A DNA stretch of 64,000 bases from Pectobacterium aroidearum (GTDB taxonomy: Bacteria; Pseudomonadota; Gammaproteobacteria; Enterobacterales; Enterobacteriaceae), in NCBI RefSeq assembly GCF_041228105.1, contig NZ_CP166097.1, forward strand, positions 4,650,001-4,714,000, read 5' to 3'. Positions 18,043 to 26,252 of the stretch are shown piece by piece (within the stretch, counting starts at the first letter, position 1; the number at the start of each line of letters is the position of its first letter). The notes beneath the pieces were generated by a model. The model worked only from the letters and a program-made list of their open reading frames with translations. It was not told the origin of the DNA and ran no database searches. Made by a program: the position numbers and the translations under genes.

Positions 18043-18264
18043 CAACTAAATTTAATACATTGATTAATAGCCACTTAAAATAAACAAATGGATTTAATGA
18101 CCACCATATTGACCCCTTTTATACAATAAGGGTTTTAAAACCATACTAATGATAGAAATAATAAATGAGCTATTTTTCCACATAAAATACTTGAATAACA
18201 CTGCCATTTAATTATTTAATATTGTCTATAAAATAAAAACCATTTAGCTATAATTAAAAAATCA
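18043..18264. other. AT-rich non-coding end of the island
   Basis: About 220 bases of very AT-rich DNA between the att repeat and the stop of the methyltransferase gene. No open frame, promoter or hairpin with a T-run stands out. Confidence 0.5.
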
Positions 18265-19134
18265 CTAAGATAACTTGATAATTTTATCACCTATGAGGTT
18301 CTCAGGGATATTGATATCATTGCAAACAATTAACAACTCAGTACCGATACGCTTCTTTGCGGCACTATAATTCAAATAGAATTCATACATATTATTTATT
18401 TTATAAATTTCTTTTATTTTTAATGCATTATCATAAGTTAATATCCAAGGAACTCTAATAGATGAGATAACTTTAGATAAAGCGGCATGATCATTTTCAT
18501 TGTAAAAATTCGTATATAAACTAGCCCCCTTCTCAAAATATGGAGGATCTATATACATGAAAAAATCATTTCCGCTGCGATCATCTATTTTTTTTATAAA
18601 ATCTACTGCATCCTCATTATAAATTTTTATAGAATCTTTATGTTTTTTTATTTTTACTATTTTTTTTATTAAATCATCTTTATTAAATCTACAGTTCAGC
18701 TTGTAATCACCTTCTTGTTTTAGCCCGCCAATTACACCAGCTTTTAAAATAATTCCAGATCTATTCGTCCTATTGAGGAAAAATGATGAGAATCCTAAAT
18801 CTAGTACATTAGCGCTATTCTTATTATTTTGAATATTTCTTTGTTTATACCATTCATCAATAGTTATCTCGGTATTTTCTATTCTATCTATAAACGCTTC
18901 TGTATCATTAAGAATAGAATGCCAGATAGCCCAAATTGAACGATCTAGATCATTCAAATGAATCTCTTCAGCAAACCCACCAAAAAGAAGAGCTAGCGCA
19001 AGCCCACCACCGCCAGCATATGGCTCGGCATATTTACATTTATTTAGTGAATTATTCTGGATTATATTTGAAACCATCGGATAGATGGCTGTTTTACCTC
19101 CAGGGTAGCGAAGAGGGGAATAAGTTACTGGCAT
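18265..19134 (-). CDS. D12-class DNA adenine (N6) methyltransferase, island cargo
   Basis: A 289-residue Dam-family enzyme that transfers methyl from SAM to adenine N6. Visible motifs are LRYPGGK (8-14, motif X), AEPYAGGGGLALALL (36-50, motif I, SAM binding), the FFLNRTNRSG segment (118-127) and the catalytic DPPY (196-199, motif IV). AT content and Lys/Ile/Asn richness set it apart from its neighbours. It is second in an operon, 65 bases after the ParB-like gene, with AGGTGAG before the ATG. Its target sequence is unknown. It could protect host DNA from the ParB-like partner, or act as an epigenetic or orphan methylase. Confidence 0.9.
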   Translation of the reverse strand: MPVTYSPLRYPGGKTAIYPMVSNIIQNNSLNKCKYAEPYAGGGGLALALLFGGFAEEIHLNDLDRSIWAIWHSILNDTEAFIDRIENTEITIDEWYKQRNIQNNKNSANVLDLGFSSFFLNRTNRSGIILKAGVIGGLKQEGDYKLNCRFNKDDLIKKIVKIKKHKDSIKIYNEDAVDFIKKIDDRSGNDFFMYIDPPYFEKGASLYTNFYNENDHAALSKVISSIRVPWILTYDNALKIKEIYKINNMYEFYLNYSAAKKRIGTELLIVCNDINIPENLIGDKIIKLS

Positions 19135-19199
19135 AGCTCACCTAAAAATAACATGTACTTTTTGTATTATACAATATTATTCGTAATAAAAACCACTAT

Positions 19200-20621
19200 T
19201 TATATATTCTTTGGCTTAGATTGATGTTCAACACAAATTGTAACTAATGGTTTTGCAATTAACCAAACTGATTTTAGCATATCCCTATCTGGTAGGGTAT
19301 ATTCACCATGCGCATAACGATTCAATGAGTCTAAAGAATTCCAGTTAGCACTATCTTTAGATATAAATCTTGTTAAGTCGGCCAGATAAGCCTTATTAGT
19401 AAACCATACATCTCTCTTCACGAGAGCATTAATGTTATCAGAAAGATTTTTAACTCTTCCATTACCGTTCAGACACTGATCTTTTTTCCCATGAATTTCA
19501 AAAATTCTTACTACTGATATTTCAACAATTGAACGTAACAATAAAGCAGCCGAATTTTTATACGTATCAATAAGCATGCCTTGTGCTTCTTGAATCAATA
19601 TATCTAACTTATCGCTTCCAGTAATATAATTCACTCCCTTGGGAATTAAGGTTTCCTTAGGTTTTCTTCGAGGTTTACTAATCTCAACATCATCCGATGA
19701 GACCTTCGTATTACTATTATCTGGAGTAAAATCCACACTTCCATCATGTATTCCTACAGGTATCTTCTCCATCTCGCTTTCAATATAAGAATCTATTTGC
19801 TTACTTGTATTTAACTTACGAGAATCAATTTTCTTTGTAACAATATCAATTACAAACTGTCTCAGCAATGCGTTGAAATACGATTTAGAAGTATCTGTTC
19901 TTAATCTATTTTCTTCGATTCTAAAACCTGTTTTTTCTTTAAATATTTTTGAATTAACCAACCTAGATATAGTACTAATATTAAATTTTGACATTAACGC
20001 TTTATCTTCAATATCAGTAGGTAACTCTAGCTCTGTAAAATATCTCTCTAAAAGGTACTCTTGGACCGAATCTTGTATTTCTATAACTTTAACATTAAAT
20101 CTTTCTGCAATATCCTGAATTGACTCACCACTGTCAATACCAATACTAGCAATAAATTTATTTTTTTGCTGTCTACTCCACTGAAGCTTTCCTTCTGCAT
20201 GTAATTCAAAAAGAACATTTTCAACGGCTCTTCTTGATGGAGCAACAAATACATCTATTTTTTCTATCAAATCGGAGCCTAGACGATTTTTATATAATTC
20301 GATTTTTCGTCGTTTAGCTGGTGAAGGAACTAATTCTGGATCAATCAAACATTTCAGCGCAGATACTCGGCGGTTTCCTTCTACCACTACGTAGTTTTCA
20401 CCCTCTTTAACTACATATATAGGATCGTGTGATATAAACCCCTTTTCTACAATTTTATGTGCAAGCCTTTCAATTCGTTCATTTTGGAATAAATAATTTA
20501 GTATATCTTTTGTTGTTCTAATTGTAATGTAACTTGGAATTCTTGGATTTTCTTTGTCAAGTCGTAAATTTGATACAGATAACGACAATCGTGGCCAAGA
20601 ACTATAATCTATTCTACTCAT
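19200..20621 (-). CDS. ParB/Srx-like protein with unknown C-terminal domain, island cargo
   Basis: A 473-residue protein. Residues about 15-120 are a ParB/sulfiredoxin-like domain: SVSNLRLDKENPRIP, then YVVVEGNRRVSALKCL with the EGNRR nucleotide-binding motif (81-85). A helical region (QWSRQQKNKFIASIGIDSGESIQDIAERF) resembles the ParB helix-turn-helix. After a polar linker (about 320-345, KPRRKPKE) comes a helical C-terminal domain ending in SLNRYAHGEYTLP (Arg435, His438), which loosely recalls HEPN/DUF4145-type domains. The start at 20621 has GGGAG upstream. It is upstream of and co-oriented with the methyltransferase. ParB/Srx domains act as CTPases or nucleases; which applies here is not known. 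Confidence 0.75.
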   Translation of the reverse strand: MSRIDYSSWPRLSLSVSNLRLDKENPRIPSYITIRTTKDILNYLFQNERIERLAHKIVEKGFISHDPIYVVKEGENYVVVEGNRRVSALKCLIDPELVPSPAKRRKIELYKNRLGSDLIEKIDVFVAPSRRAVENVLFELHAEGKLQWSRQQKNKFIASIGIDSGESIQDIAERFNVKVIEIQDSVQEYLLERYFTELELPTDIEDKALMSKFNISTISRLVNSKIFKEKTGFRIEENRLRTDTSKSYFNALLRQFVIDIVTKKIDSRKLNTSKQIDSYIESEMEKIPVGIHDGSVDFTPDNSNTKVSSDDVEISKPRRKPKETLIPKGVNYITGSDKLDILIQEAQGMLIDTYKNSAALLLRSIVEISVVRIFEIHGKKDQCLNGNGRVKNLSDNINALVKRDVWFTNKAYLADLTRFISKDSANWNSLDSLNRYAHGEYTLPDRDMLKSVWLIAKPLVTICVEHQSKPKNI

Positions 20622-20740
20622 AAAACTCCCTATTTTGTTTATAATTAGCAAGATCAGTATAATTCATTTTTGACACCAATATGATACTACCAAAGCTGTA
20701 TATAGCTTAAAAGCCAGCATGGCAGGATAATTAAAAAACA

Positions 20741-21064
20741 TCAAACCAATACCTTCAACCCATGTTTCTGCACCACGGTAAGCAATTTCAGCGACAACCC
20801 ACTAGGGCGTTTTACGCCGCTTTCCCATTTCTGCACCGTTGAAACACTAGTGTTCAGGTAGCTTGCGAAAACAGGCTGGCTAACTTTCAGCTTTTCACGC
20901 AACGCTTTGATCTCAATAGGCTGAAGATCGTCCACGCTGTTGAGGCACGCTTTGTCAAAGTTACGCATGGTTTCCTGTGGAATAGCGTCGACGCTGAATA
21001 ATCCAGAAGCCGCGCTATGGATAGCCTCAAATGCAGGACTCTTAAATTTACTTTTTGCGGTCAT
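20741..21064 (-). CDS. HigA/NadS-type antitoxin with HTH
   Basis: A 107-residue XRE-family DNA-binding antitoxin. The helix-turn-helix spans about residues 55-90 (ALREKLKVSQPVFASYLNTSVSTVQKWESGVKRPSG). The family-typical lead-in NFDKACL is present. It starts 17 bases inside the end of the toxin gene, so the pair is toxin-first as in higBA. It should neutralise the toxin by binding and repress their common promoter upstream of 21407. Confidence 0.88.
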   Translation of the reverse strand: MTAKSKFKSPAFEAIHSAASGLFSVDAIPQETMRNFDKACLNSVDDLQPIEIKALREKLKVSQPVFASYLNTSVSTVQKWESGVKRPSGLSLKLLTVVQKHGLKVLV

Positions 21065-21407
21065 GACTAATCTCCACCAGTTCTTTACTCTTAATCAGTG
21101 CCGTAATCTTTTCATCGGCAAGGGTTGCGTAGTGCTTCGCCAACTCGCGGAATCCGGCCAGTTCACGATTATCGATATTCGCCATATCCTGCTTGGCATA
21201 CAGGAACGTGTAAAACCAGTGCTGTCCACCTTTCGCCAGTATGATGGCGCGATCGCGATTCTGGTTCAGCCGCTTCTTATAAACGCCGCCGCCGAGATCG
21301 TCGGCTTTCCCTTGCATCACTGCCTCAATAGCCTCACATAACTCACTATCCTTGATGGCGTGGGATTTAGCCGCTTTAGTGAACCATTTGGTTTTGAATA
21401 CACGCAT
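21048..21407 (-). CDS. RelE/HigB-like toxin
   Basis: A 119-residue member of the RelE-like family often annotated as type II toxin (YKKRLNQNRDRAIILAKGGQHWFYTFLYAKQD). Basic residues and the Tyr/Phe-rich strand fit the ribosome-dependent mRNA endonuclease fold. It is followed with overlap by the antitoxin gene. The pair lies between the AT-rich cargo and the non-coding hairpin region and may stabilise the island. Confidence 0.87.
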   Translation of the reverse strand: MRVFKTKWFTKAAKSHAIKDSELCEAIEAVMQGKADDLGGGVYKKRLNQNRDRAIILAKGGQHWFYTFLYAKQDMANIDNRELAGFRELAKHYATLADEKITALIKSKELVEISHDRKK

Positions 21408-22406
21408 CAGGTCGACATCCTGTAACCTTAACTATAGCACTTGGTGCTAGATTACTCGCTTTTCAGGCAGAGTCAAAGCGCTTGAAGTCTGCAAACCTTT
21501 GTCGTATTTTTGACCGTGAAACCCTGCTGTCGATGACAGCCACCAATGTTTCCAGTATCGGGATGATATGAGTGACCTGTGAGAAGCGCCTTCGGGTGGT
21601 CACACTGCCAAAGTCATAAGGAATGGAGCGTGGTCTGAGACTGACGCCTTCGGGCGACCACACGATACCCTTCTGTAACCTGAAAAGAAGGGAGCGCGAT
21701 TAAAAGCGTGGTAAATCTGCTTAACTTCTGAAAGCAGATGTCGTCAGAGCCGCTATGAGCATGACGATGAAGCTCACTTTTACTTCAAGCCCAACATTGC
21801 TTTGGGCTTCACTATACCCAGCCAGAGAGCGGCTTCCATACCTTAGGAGACTGGCCGTAGCTGCAACGTTTATCGTTGTGGTGATTTCACTTCATAGGCG
21901 GCTTAAACAGCGCTTATCCTCGTAAGTTCGCGTTATCACGCGACTTCGATTTTACTCGTCTCAATGATTTGCGTCTGCGCGTGTGAACGTGCTGGCTGCG
22001 CGTTGCTATGCCGTCAGGCATCTGCTACGCGACTGCCGGCAACGTCTGCACCGGCGTCACTTTTTCCGTGTCAACGGATGAAAGTGACGCCGCAGCCGAA
22101 GCCCCCATCAGCCCCTGAGACATGCACCTCACCCACAGCGTCATGAATCTGACACACCCGTTTGTGCCGGACTGATCGCTTTTTTTACAGGAGATTGAAC
22201 CGATACCGAGGCAGGCCTAACCGCCTGAGAGGAAATCCTGCAACCGCAGGCGGTCGCACCGAGTGCGTCACCGACACCTCCCAAGACCTCAACTGCTGTC
22301 CGCTCTGGCGCACAGGTATCGTTCAAGGCAGGTCAATTGCGATTGTTTCTGCCCTTTCCCATGCGCCAGAGAAAAGCATCCAGTTGAATTATGAGAGGTA
22401 AGTTGC
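21408..22406. other. 1 kb hairpin-rich non-coding region of the island
   Basis: No convincing gene. It is full of structure. The strongest hairpin is at 22053-22091, with GGCGTCACTTT pairing to AAAGTGACGCC plus CCGT/ACGG around a GTCA loop. Another at 21999-22031 also has a GTCA loop (CGCG, ATGCC/GGCAT, CGCG). Others pair CCCTTC/GAAGGG (21668-21693), ATCTGCTT with AAAGCAGAT (near 21715), and AAGCCCAA/TTTGGGCTT (near 21790). A 19-base motif beginning CGCCTTCGGG occurs twice (21587 and 21645). This suggests a long structured RNA or a recombination or transfer site; I do not recognise a named family. Confidence 0.5.
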
Positions 22407-23285
22407 ATGAGTAAATTAAGTCGTGAAATGACCACGCTGGCGAAACAGGCTGGCGGGAGCTACAAGACGGTTCATGATCGTATCCGCATCATGGACAGGC
22501 TGTGTCGTCACCTGCTGGCGCTGAATATTCAGGTGCGTGACGTTAAGTATCTCAAAGCCAGACATATCGAAAGTTATGTCGCCGAACGCCTGTCACAGCA
22601 GATTACCCTTCGTACCCTGCACAACGAAATGGCAGCGCTGCGCACGGTGTTTAAGCAGGGAGGACGGGAAAAGCTCGCCGCGTCCGACCGCCTGACCAAT
22701 AACGCGCTGGGGCTGAGTGGGGCAAGCCGTGCCGGGACAAAGTTCGCCATTCCGGACGAACGTTATCAGGCCGTTCTGCTTGCAGCGCAACAGCGTGATA
22801 AAGGGTTGGCCTGCGCACTTCAGCTTGCCCGATTGCTGGGGCTGCGTTCTCAGGAAGCGGTGCAATGCGCCAGTTCATTGAAGACATGGGAAAAGCAGCT
22901 TGAGCGCCATCAACAGACGCTGACCGTGGTATTTGGCACGAAAGGCGGCAGGCCACGCGAAACCCGGATTATCGATCGCGAAGCGATTCAACGGGCAGTA
23001 AAAGAAGCGCTAAAGGTGGCCGAAGCGCGTAATGGCAGATTGATCGATAAACCCGACCTGAAAACCGCCATGAACTTCTGGCGCACGCAGACCACCCGCT
23101 TAGGGCTGACCGGCCACTATTCCCCACACAGCCTGCGCTACGCATGGGCGCAGGATGCCATGCGTTATTACCTGTCACAGGGCTTTTCCCGCAGTGAAGC
23201 CAGAGCATTAACCTCTATGGATCTCGGCCACGGTGATGGTCGGGGGCGCTATGTCGAGCGGGTTTACACCCGGAAGGAGGATTGA
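22407..23285 (+). CDS. second tyrosine recombinase / integrase-domain protein
   Basis: A 292-residue tyrosine recombinase. The N-terminal SAM-like core-binding domain covers residues about 1-95. The catalytic domain has the first arginine in LLGLRSQEA, a Lys/Arg loop in GTKGGRPRETR, the HSLRYAWA box, LGHGDGRGRYVERVY with His and the nucleophilic Tyr. This class is common inside P4-like islands besides the real integrase. It is followed 2 bases later by alpA, so it is part of the replication/regulation operon. Its substrate may be a site within the island rather than the tRNA. The ATG is preceded by GAGAGG. Confidence 0.85.
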   Translation: MSKLSREMTTLAKQAGGSYKTVHDRIRIMDRLCRHLLALNIQVRDVKYLKARHIESYVAERLSQQITLRTLHNEMAALRTVFKQGGREKLAASDRLTNNALGLSGASRAGTKFAIPDERYQAVLLAAQQRDKGLACALQLARLLGLRSQEAVQCASSLKTWEKQLERHQQTLTVVFGTKGGRPRETRIIDREAIQRAVKEALKVAEARNGRLIDKPDLKTAMNFWRTQTTRLGLTGHYSPHSLRYAWAQDAMRYYLSQGFSRSEARALTSMDLGHGDGRGRYVERVYTRKED

Positions 23286-23287
23286 TC

Positions 23288-23488
23288 ATGACGGATATCA
23301 CGTTGATTCGCTTATCGGGTGTGATGAAAAAAACCGGTCTCAGGAAATCATGGATTTACCTGCTGATGAAGCAGGGGGAATTCCCTCAGACGGTCAAAAT
23401 CGGCGCTCGCTCGGTAGCGTGGGTGGAAAGTGAGGTGAATGACTGGATCGCGGCACGTATCAGCCAGCGCGGGGAGGTTAAACCATGA
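23288..23488 (+). CDS. alpA: AlpA-family excisionase-like regulator
   Basis: A 66-residue winged-helix protein of the AlpA/phage-excisionase family (LIRLSGVMKKTGLRKSWIYLLMKQGEFPQTVKIGARSVAWVESEVNDWI). In P4-like elements such proteins activate the integrase gene and assist excision. The ATG at 23288 has GGAAGGAGG upstream. Its TGA overlaps the next ATG (ATGATG), indicating coupling. Confidence 0.92.
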   Translation: MTDITLIRLSGVMKKTGLRKSWIYLLMKQGEFPQTVKIGARSVAWVESEVNDWIAARISQRGEVKP

Positions 23489-24021
23489 TGCATTGTTATT
23501 TTTTTCTGGCGGGCAATTTACGATATACTGCTGATGCTGCGGCAAAATCCGTAGCCGGAATTGGCGTTCCGACATTTACCACGTTGCCTAAAAGACACGG
23601 ATTTATTACGTGTCTTTTATTAGGCGATGCCTGCGCATACCTGTCAATGGTGGCTCAGGCGGGGGCTCCGCAAGGAGCGCCGGGCTACGTGGTAACCGGT
23701 TACGCCAACCCCGTCTGGGCTACCACCATCGAGGTTGGCGTCTCAGGTGGTAGTGATACCCTGCTTACCACGGAGGCTGCCTTATGGCTACGATCCTTCC
23801 CTTTCTCTACCCGCAATCTTTCTTTTTTTCTGCGGGGGTACATCATGTATGACCCCACTCCCCTGACGTTAGAAGAACTCGTCGATCACTGTCGGGCGCT
23901 GGCCTACGCCATCATTGAACTCGACAACGCACTCGCGAAAGAGCTGCTGATCTTTATCCTGTGGGAACGTCTGAACCAGTTGAATGACGCACTGCAAGCG
24001 GAGGTGGCTGACGATGAGTAA
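23485..24021 (+). CDS. ash: Ash-family protein, in frame with a downstream small gene
   Basis: A 178-residue frame. Residues about 18-85 carry the Ash signature: AAAKSVAGIGVP, then MVAQAGAPQGAP and YANPVWATT, as in P4-family Ash/Icd-like proteins, which sit over the antisense immunity RNA. From residue 121 (MYDPTPLTLEELVDHC) the sequence changes to a compact acidic helical protein that probably has its own start at 23845. The frame may therefore be two cistrons without a stop between them, or a natural fusion. It overlaps the primase start by 8 bases. The exact role of Ash is unclear. Confidence 0.65.
   Translation: MMHCYFFLAGNLRYTADAAAKSVAGIGVPTFTTLPKRHGFITCLLLGDACAYLSMVAQAGAPQGAPGYVVTGYANPVWATTIEVGVSGGSDTLLTTEAALWLRSFPFSTRNLSFFLRGYIMYDPTPLTLEELVDHCRALAYAIIELDNALAKELLIFILWERLNQLNDALQAEVADDE
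23538..23575 (+). ncRNA. P4 CI / P1 C4-like antisense immunity RNA, island copy
   Basis: GCGGCAAAATCCGTAGCC is followed by a hairpin CGGAA-TTGGCG-TTCCG, within the start of ash. CGTAGCC (23550-23556) is complementary to GGCTACG at 23693-23699 and again at 23786-23792, the arrangement by which P4 CI RNA silences its own operon through premature termination. A TATACT element ends about 7 bases upstream. RNA identity is inferred from comparison with the copy at 5780 and from P4/P1 biology. Confidence 0.55.
23845..24021 (+). CDS. possible separate 58-residue gene inside the ash frame
   Basis: An ATG at 23845 is preceded by GCGGGGG at suitable spacing and begins MYDPTPLTLEELVDHCRALA, a self-contained acidic helical polypeptide. 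It ends at the same stop as the ash frame and overlaps the primase ATG (ATGAGTAA). P4-like islands usually carry such a small gene just before the primase gene. The function is unknown. Confidence 0.4.
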   Translation: MYDPTPLTLEELVDHCRALAYAIIELDNALAKELLIFILWERLNQLNDALQAEVADDE

Positions 24022-26050
24022 GTTCGTTTCAGACATTACCGCACAGTCGCGCCACCGCTGGCGTGCCATTCTGTCCGCACTGGCTATTCCGGTGCCTTCT
24101 GGCGGTAAACATGGCGCTTGTCCTGCCTGCGGTGGCAAAGATCGCTTCCGCTTTGACGACAAAGAAGGACGGGGAACGTGGTTTTGCAATCAGTGCGGTC
24201 ATGGCGATGGCCTTGATCTGGTCGCACGGGTGAAAAACTGCGACCTGTCAGACGCCGCAAAACAGGTGGCCGCGCTGACGATCCCCGCCTCAACCGCGCC
24301 AGCCAGGGAAAAAGCTGCTGAGCGCCCGCCGCTGGCCGATAAAATCAAGCAGATGCTGACCCATTCAAGGAACGGCGAGAGCGCCTACCTGAAAGCAAAA
24401 GGATTCTCTATCGTCCATGCCCGCCTGACTGCACAGCAAAAAATGCGCATCGGCGGCGTGCTGTTTGATGAGGGAAGCCTGCTGCTGAAATTGCATCGCG
24501 TTTCCGGTGAACTGATCGGCGCACAGTTGATCAACAACGACGGAGAAAAACGCCTGCTGCCGGGCTCACAGTTGAAAGGCGCTTTCATCGCCGTGCATTA
24601 CCCGAAAGAGCCGGACACCATCGTGATCACTGAAGGATACGCCACCGGCCTGACCATCAGCCAGATCACCACGGCGGCAGTGGTTGCGGCAGTGTCGGCC
24701 AATAACCTAATGAATGTTGCACAAGCCCTGCGTGGCTGGTATCCCAATGCCACTATCATTCTGGCAGGCGATCATGACCTGCATGCCGATGGCTCAACCA
24801 ATATCGGTAAAGAGCAGGCGGAAAAAGCCGCGCTCGCGGTGGACGGATGGGTGTCGTTACCGCCCACCACAACGCTCTGTGACTGGGATGATTACCGCCA
24901 GCAATATGGGCTTGAGGCCACTAAATCTGCCTTCAATAAACAACGCTATCAGCCTGACACGATGTATACGCCTTTAGTGCGCACCGATTCTGCTACACCG
25001 GCCTTCAACACCGCATTACCCCTGCGCAAAGGCTCTGACGGTTTTGATACGCGGCAGGACTACCTGATTAAAGGCTATCTGCCGAGTTCCTCCGTTGCCA
25101 GCGCTTACGGTGCCAGCGGCTCGTATAAATCTTTTCTGGCGGTATCGTGGGGATGCCACATCGCCACTGGCAAGCCGTGGGCAGGCAAGCCGGTGACACA
25201 AGGGGCGGTGATTTATGTCGTCGGCGAAGGCGGGATCGGCGTTCCCCGCCGTATCCGGGCATGGGAGCAGACGCTTAACGGCGGTAGCCCGATTGATGCG
25301 CTGTATCGTGTCGATTGCCCGATTTTTCCGGCCAGCCCGGAGAGCGTGCAGCAGGTGATACGTGCCGCCCGCGATGTGAAAGTCGCCTCCGGTATGCCGG
25401 TTCGCCTGATTATTCTGGATACGCTCGCCCGCTGTTTTGGCGGTTCGGATGAGAATGCGGCTAAAGACATGGGCGCATTCATTCAGGGATGTGACGCGAT
25501 TAAGGCGGCGACACAGGCCACGGTGCTGATTATCCATCATTCAGGTAAAGATCAGGACAAAGGAGCACGCGGCTCCAGCGCCTTCCGTGCCGCGCTGGAC
25601 GTAGAATTTAACGTCAGGCGTGAAGGTGAAGGTGGCGCGTTGATCCTCAGTTGCACCAAGATGAAGGATGCGGAAGAACCGCCGCGTCGCGCCTATGACC
25701 TGAATGCCGTGGATCTGTACGTGGATGATGATGGCGATCAGATCACCTCACTGGTGCTGAACGATGAAGGCCGTGAAGTCAGGGAGGATGAGGCTGCCAG
25801 CGATCCCGATTTAGCCGGTATCCCACGGCTGACGGAAAATCATTTTGCTCTGTGGCAGGCTATTCGCTCTCGCACGGCCAACGGCGAAGGCTGCACCCGT
25901 TCATTGGTGCGTGACGACATGCGGGCAATGGGCTTTGATGTGAACAAGAAGTTCACCCGCTGGCTGGACAAGCTGGAAAAAGATGGCCTGATCGCCTTTG
26001 AGGGGGAACGGATTACGCCGTTATCGCAACGGAATAAGGTGGGGGATTAA
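24014..26050 (+). CDS. primase-helicase of the island (zinc, TOPRIM, RepA-like ATPase)
   Basis: A 678-residue replication protein. An N-terminal zinc finger (Cys36, Cys39, Cys58, Cys61 in ACPACGGKDRFRF and WFCNQCGHGDG) and a TOPRIM domain (VITEGYATGLT, GDHDLHADGS) make the primase. The second half is a RecA/RepA-type hexameric helicase with Walker A GASGSYKS (about 366-373), Walker B LIILDTLARC and LIIHHSGK. It differs from phage P4 alpha, whose helicase is SF3. A helix-turn-helix tail may read the iterons that start in its last codons. The start at 24014 overlaps the preceding gene. Confidence 0.92.
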   Translation: MSKFVSDITAQSRHRWRAILSALAIPVPSGGKHGACPACGGKDRFRFDDKEGRGTWFCNQCGHGDGLDLVARVKNCDLSDAAKQVAALTIPASTAPAREKAAERPPLADKIKQMLTHSRNGESAYLKAKGFSIVHARLTAQQKMRIGGVLFDEGSLLLKLHRVSGELIGAQLINNDGEKRLLPGSQLKGAFIAVHYPKEPDTIVITEGYATGLTISQITTAAVVAAVSANNLMNVAQALRGWYPNATIILAGDHDLHADGSTNIGKEQAEKAALAVDGWVSLPPTTTLCDWDDYRQQYGLEATKSAFNKQRYQPDTMYTPLVRTDSATPAFNTALPLRKGSDGFDTRQDYLIKGYLPSSSVASAYGASGSYKSFLAVSWGCHIATGKPWAGKPVTQGAVIYVVGEGGIGVPRRIRAWEQTLNGGSPIDALYRVDCPIFPASPESVQQVIRAARDVKVASGMPVRLIILDTLARCFGGSDENAAKDMGAFIQGCDAIKAATQATVLIIHHSGKDQDKGARGSSAFRAALDVEFNVRREGEGGALILSCTKMKDAEEPPRRAYDLNAVDLYVDDDGDQITSLVLNDEGREVREDEAASDPDLAGIPRLTENHFALWQAIRSRTANGEGCTRSLVRDDMRAMGFDVNKKFTRWLDKLEKDGLIAFEGERITPLSQRNKVGD

Positions 26051-26240
26051 ACGGGGGAAAGTGGGGGCGAACGGATAGTGAGCCTCTCTATCCGGCATTT
26101 TCCCCCACTTCCCACGCATATATAGGCGCGAAGTGGGGGAATAACTTAACTTGATAATAAATAAACATTTTTAACAGAGTGATAAAAATCAGGTGGGGGA
26201 AGCCGTGATCCCTGAGTAAGTGGGGGAAAGGTGGGGGATG
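26038..26240. repeat. iteron array, probable island replication origin
   Basis: Eight copies of a (A/G)GTGGGGGA(A) or close GGGGG motif occur: at 26038, 26051 and 26061, one inverted at 26098-26110 (TTCCCCCACTT), then 26131, 26191, 26218 and 26230. An AT-rich stretch (26141-26190, TTGATAATAAATAAACATTT) separates the two clusters and would suit as an unwinding element. The array directly follows the primase-helicase gene, as in P4-type replicons. The first copy lies inside the coding end. Confidence 0.7.
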
Positions 26241-26252
26241 CCTGCTAATCGC

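Noticed and set aside
18020..18045. Possible second tRNA-Leu gene
   Set aside because: Only the 3' 20 bases or so match the tRNA and two acceptor bases are missing; it is the far attachment site.
21964..22326. Short frames on both strands in the island's non-coding region
   Set aside because: They run through strong hairpins, have no good ribosome-binding sites, and their composition is that of the palindromes.
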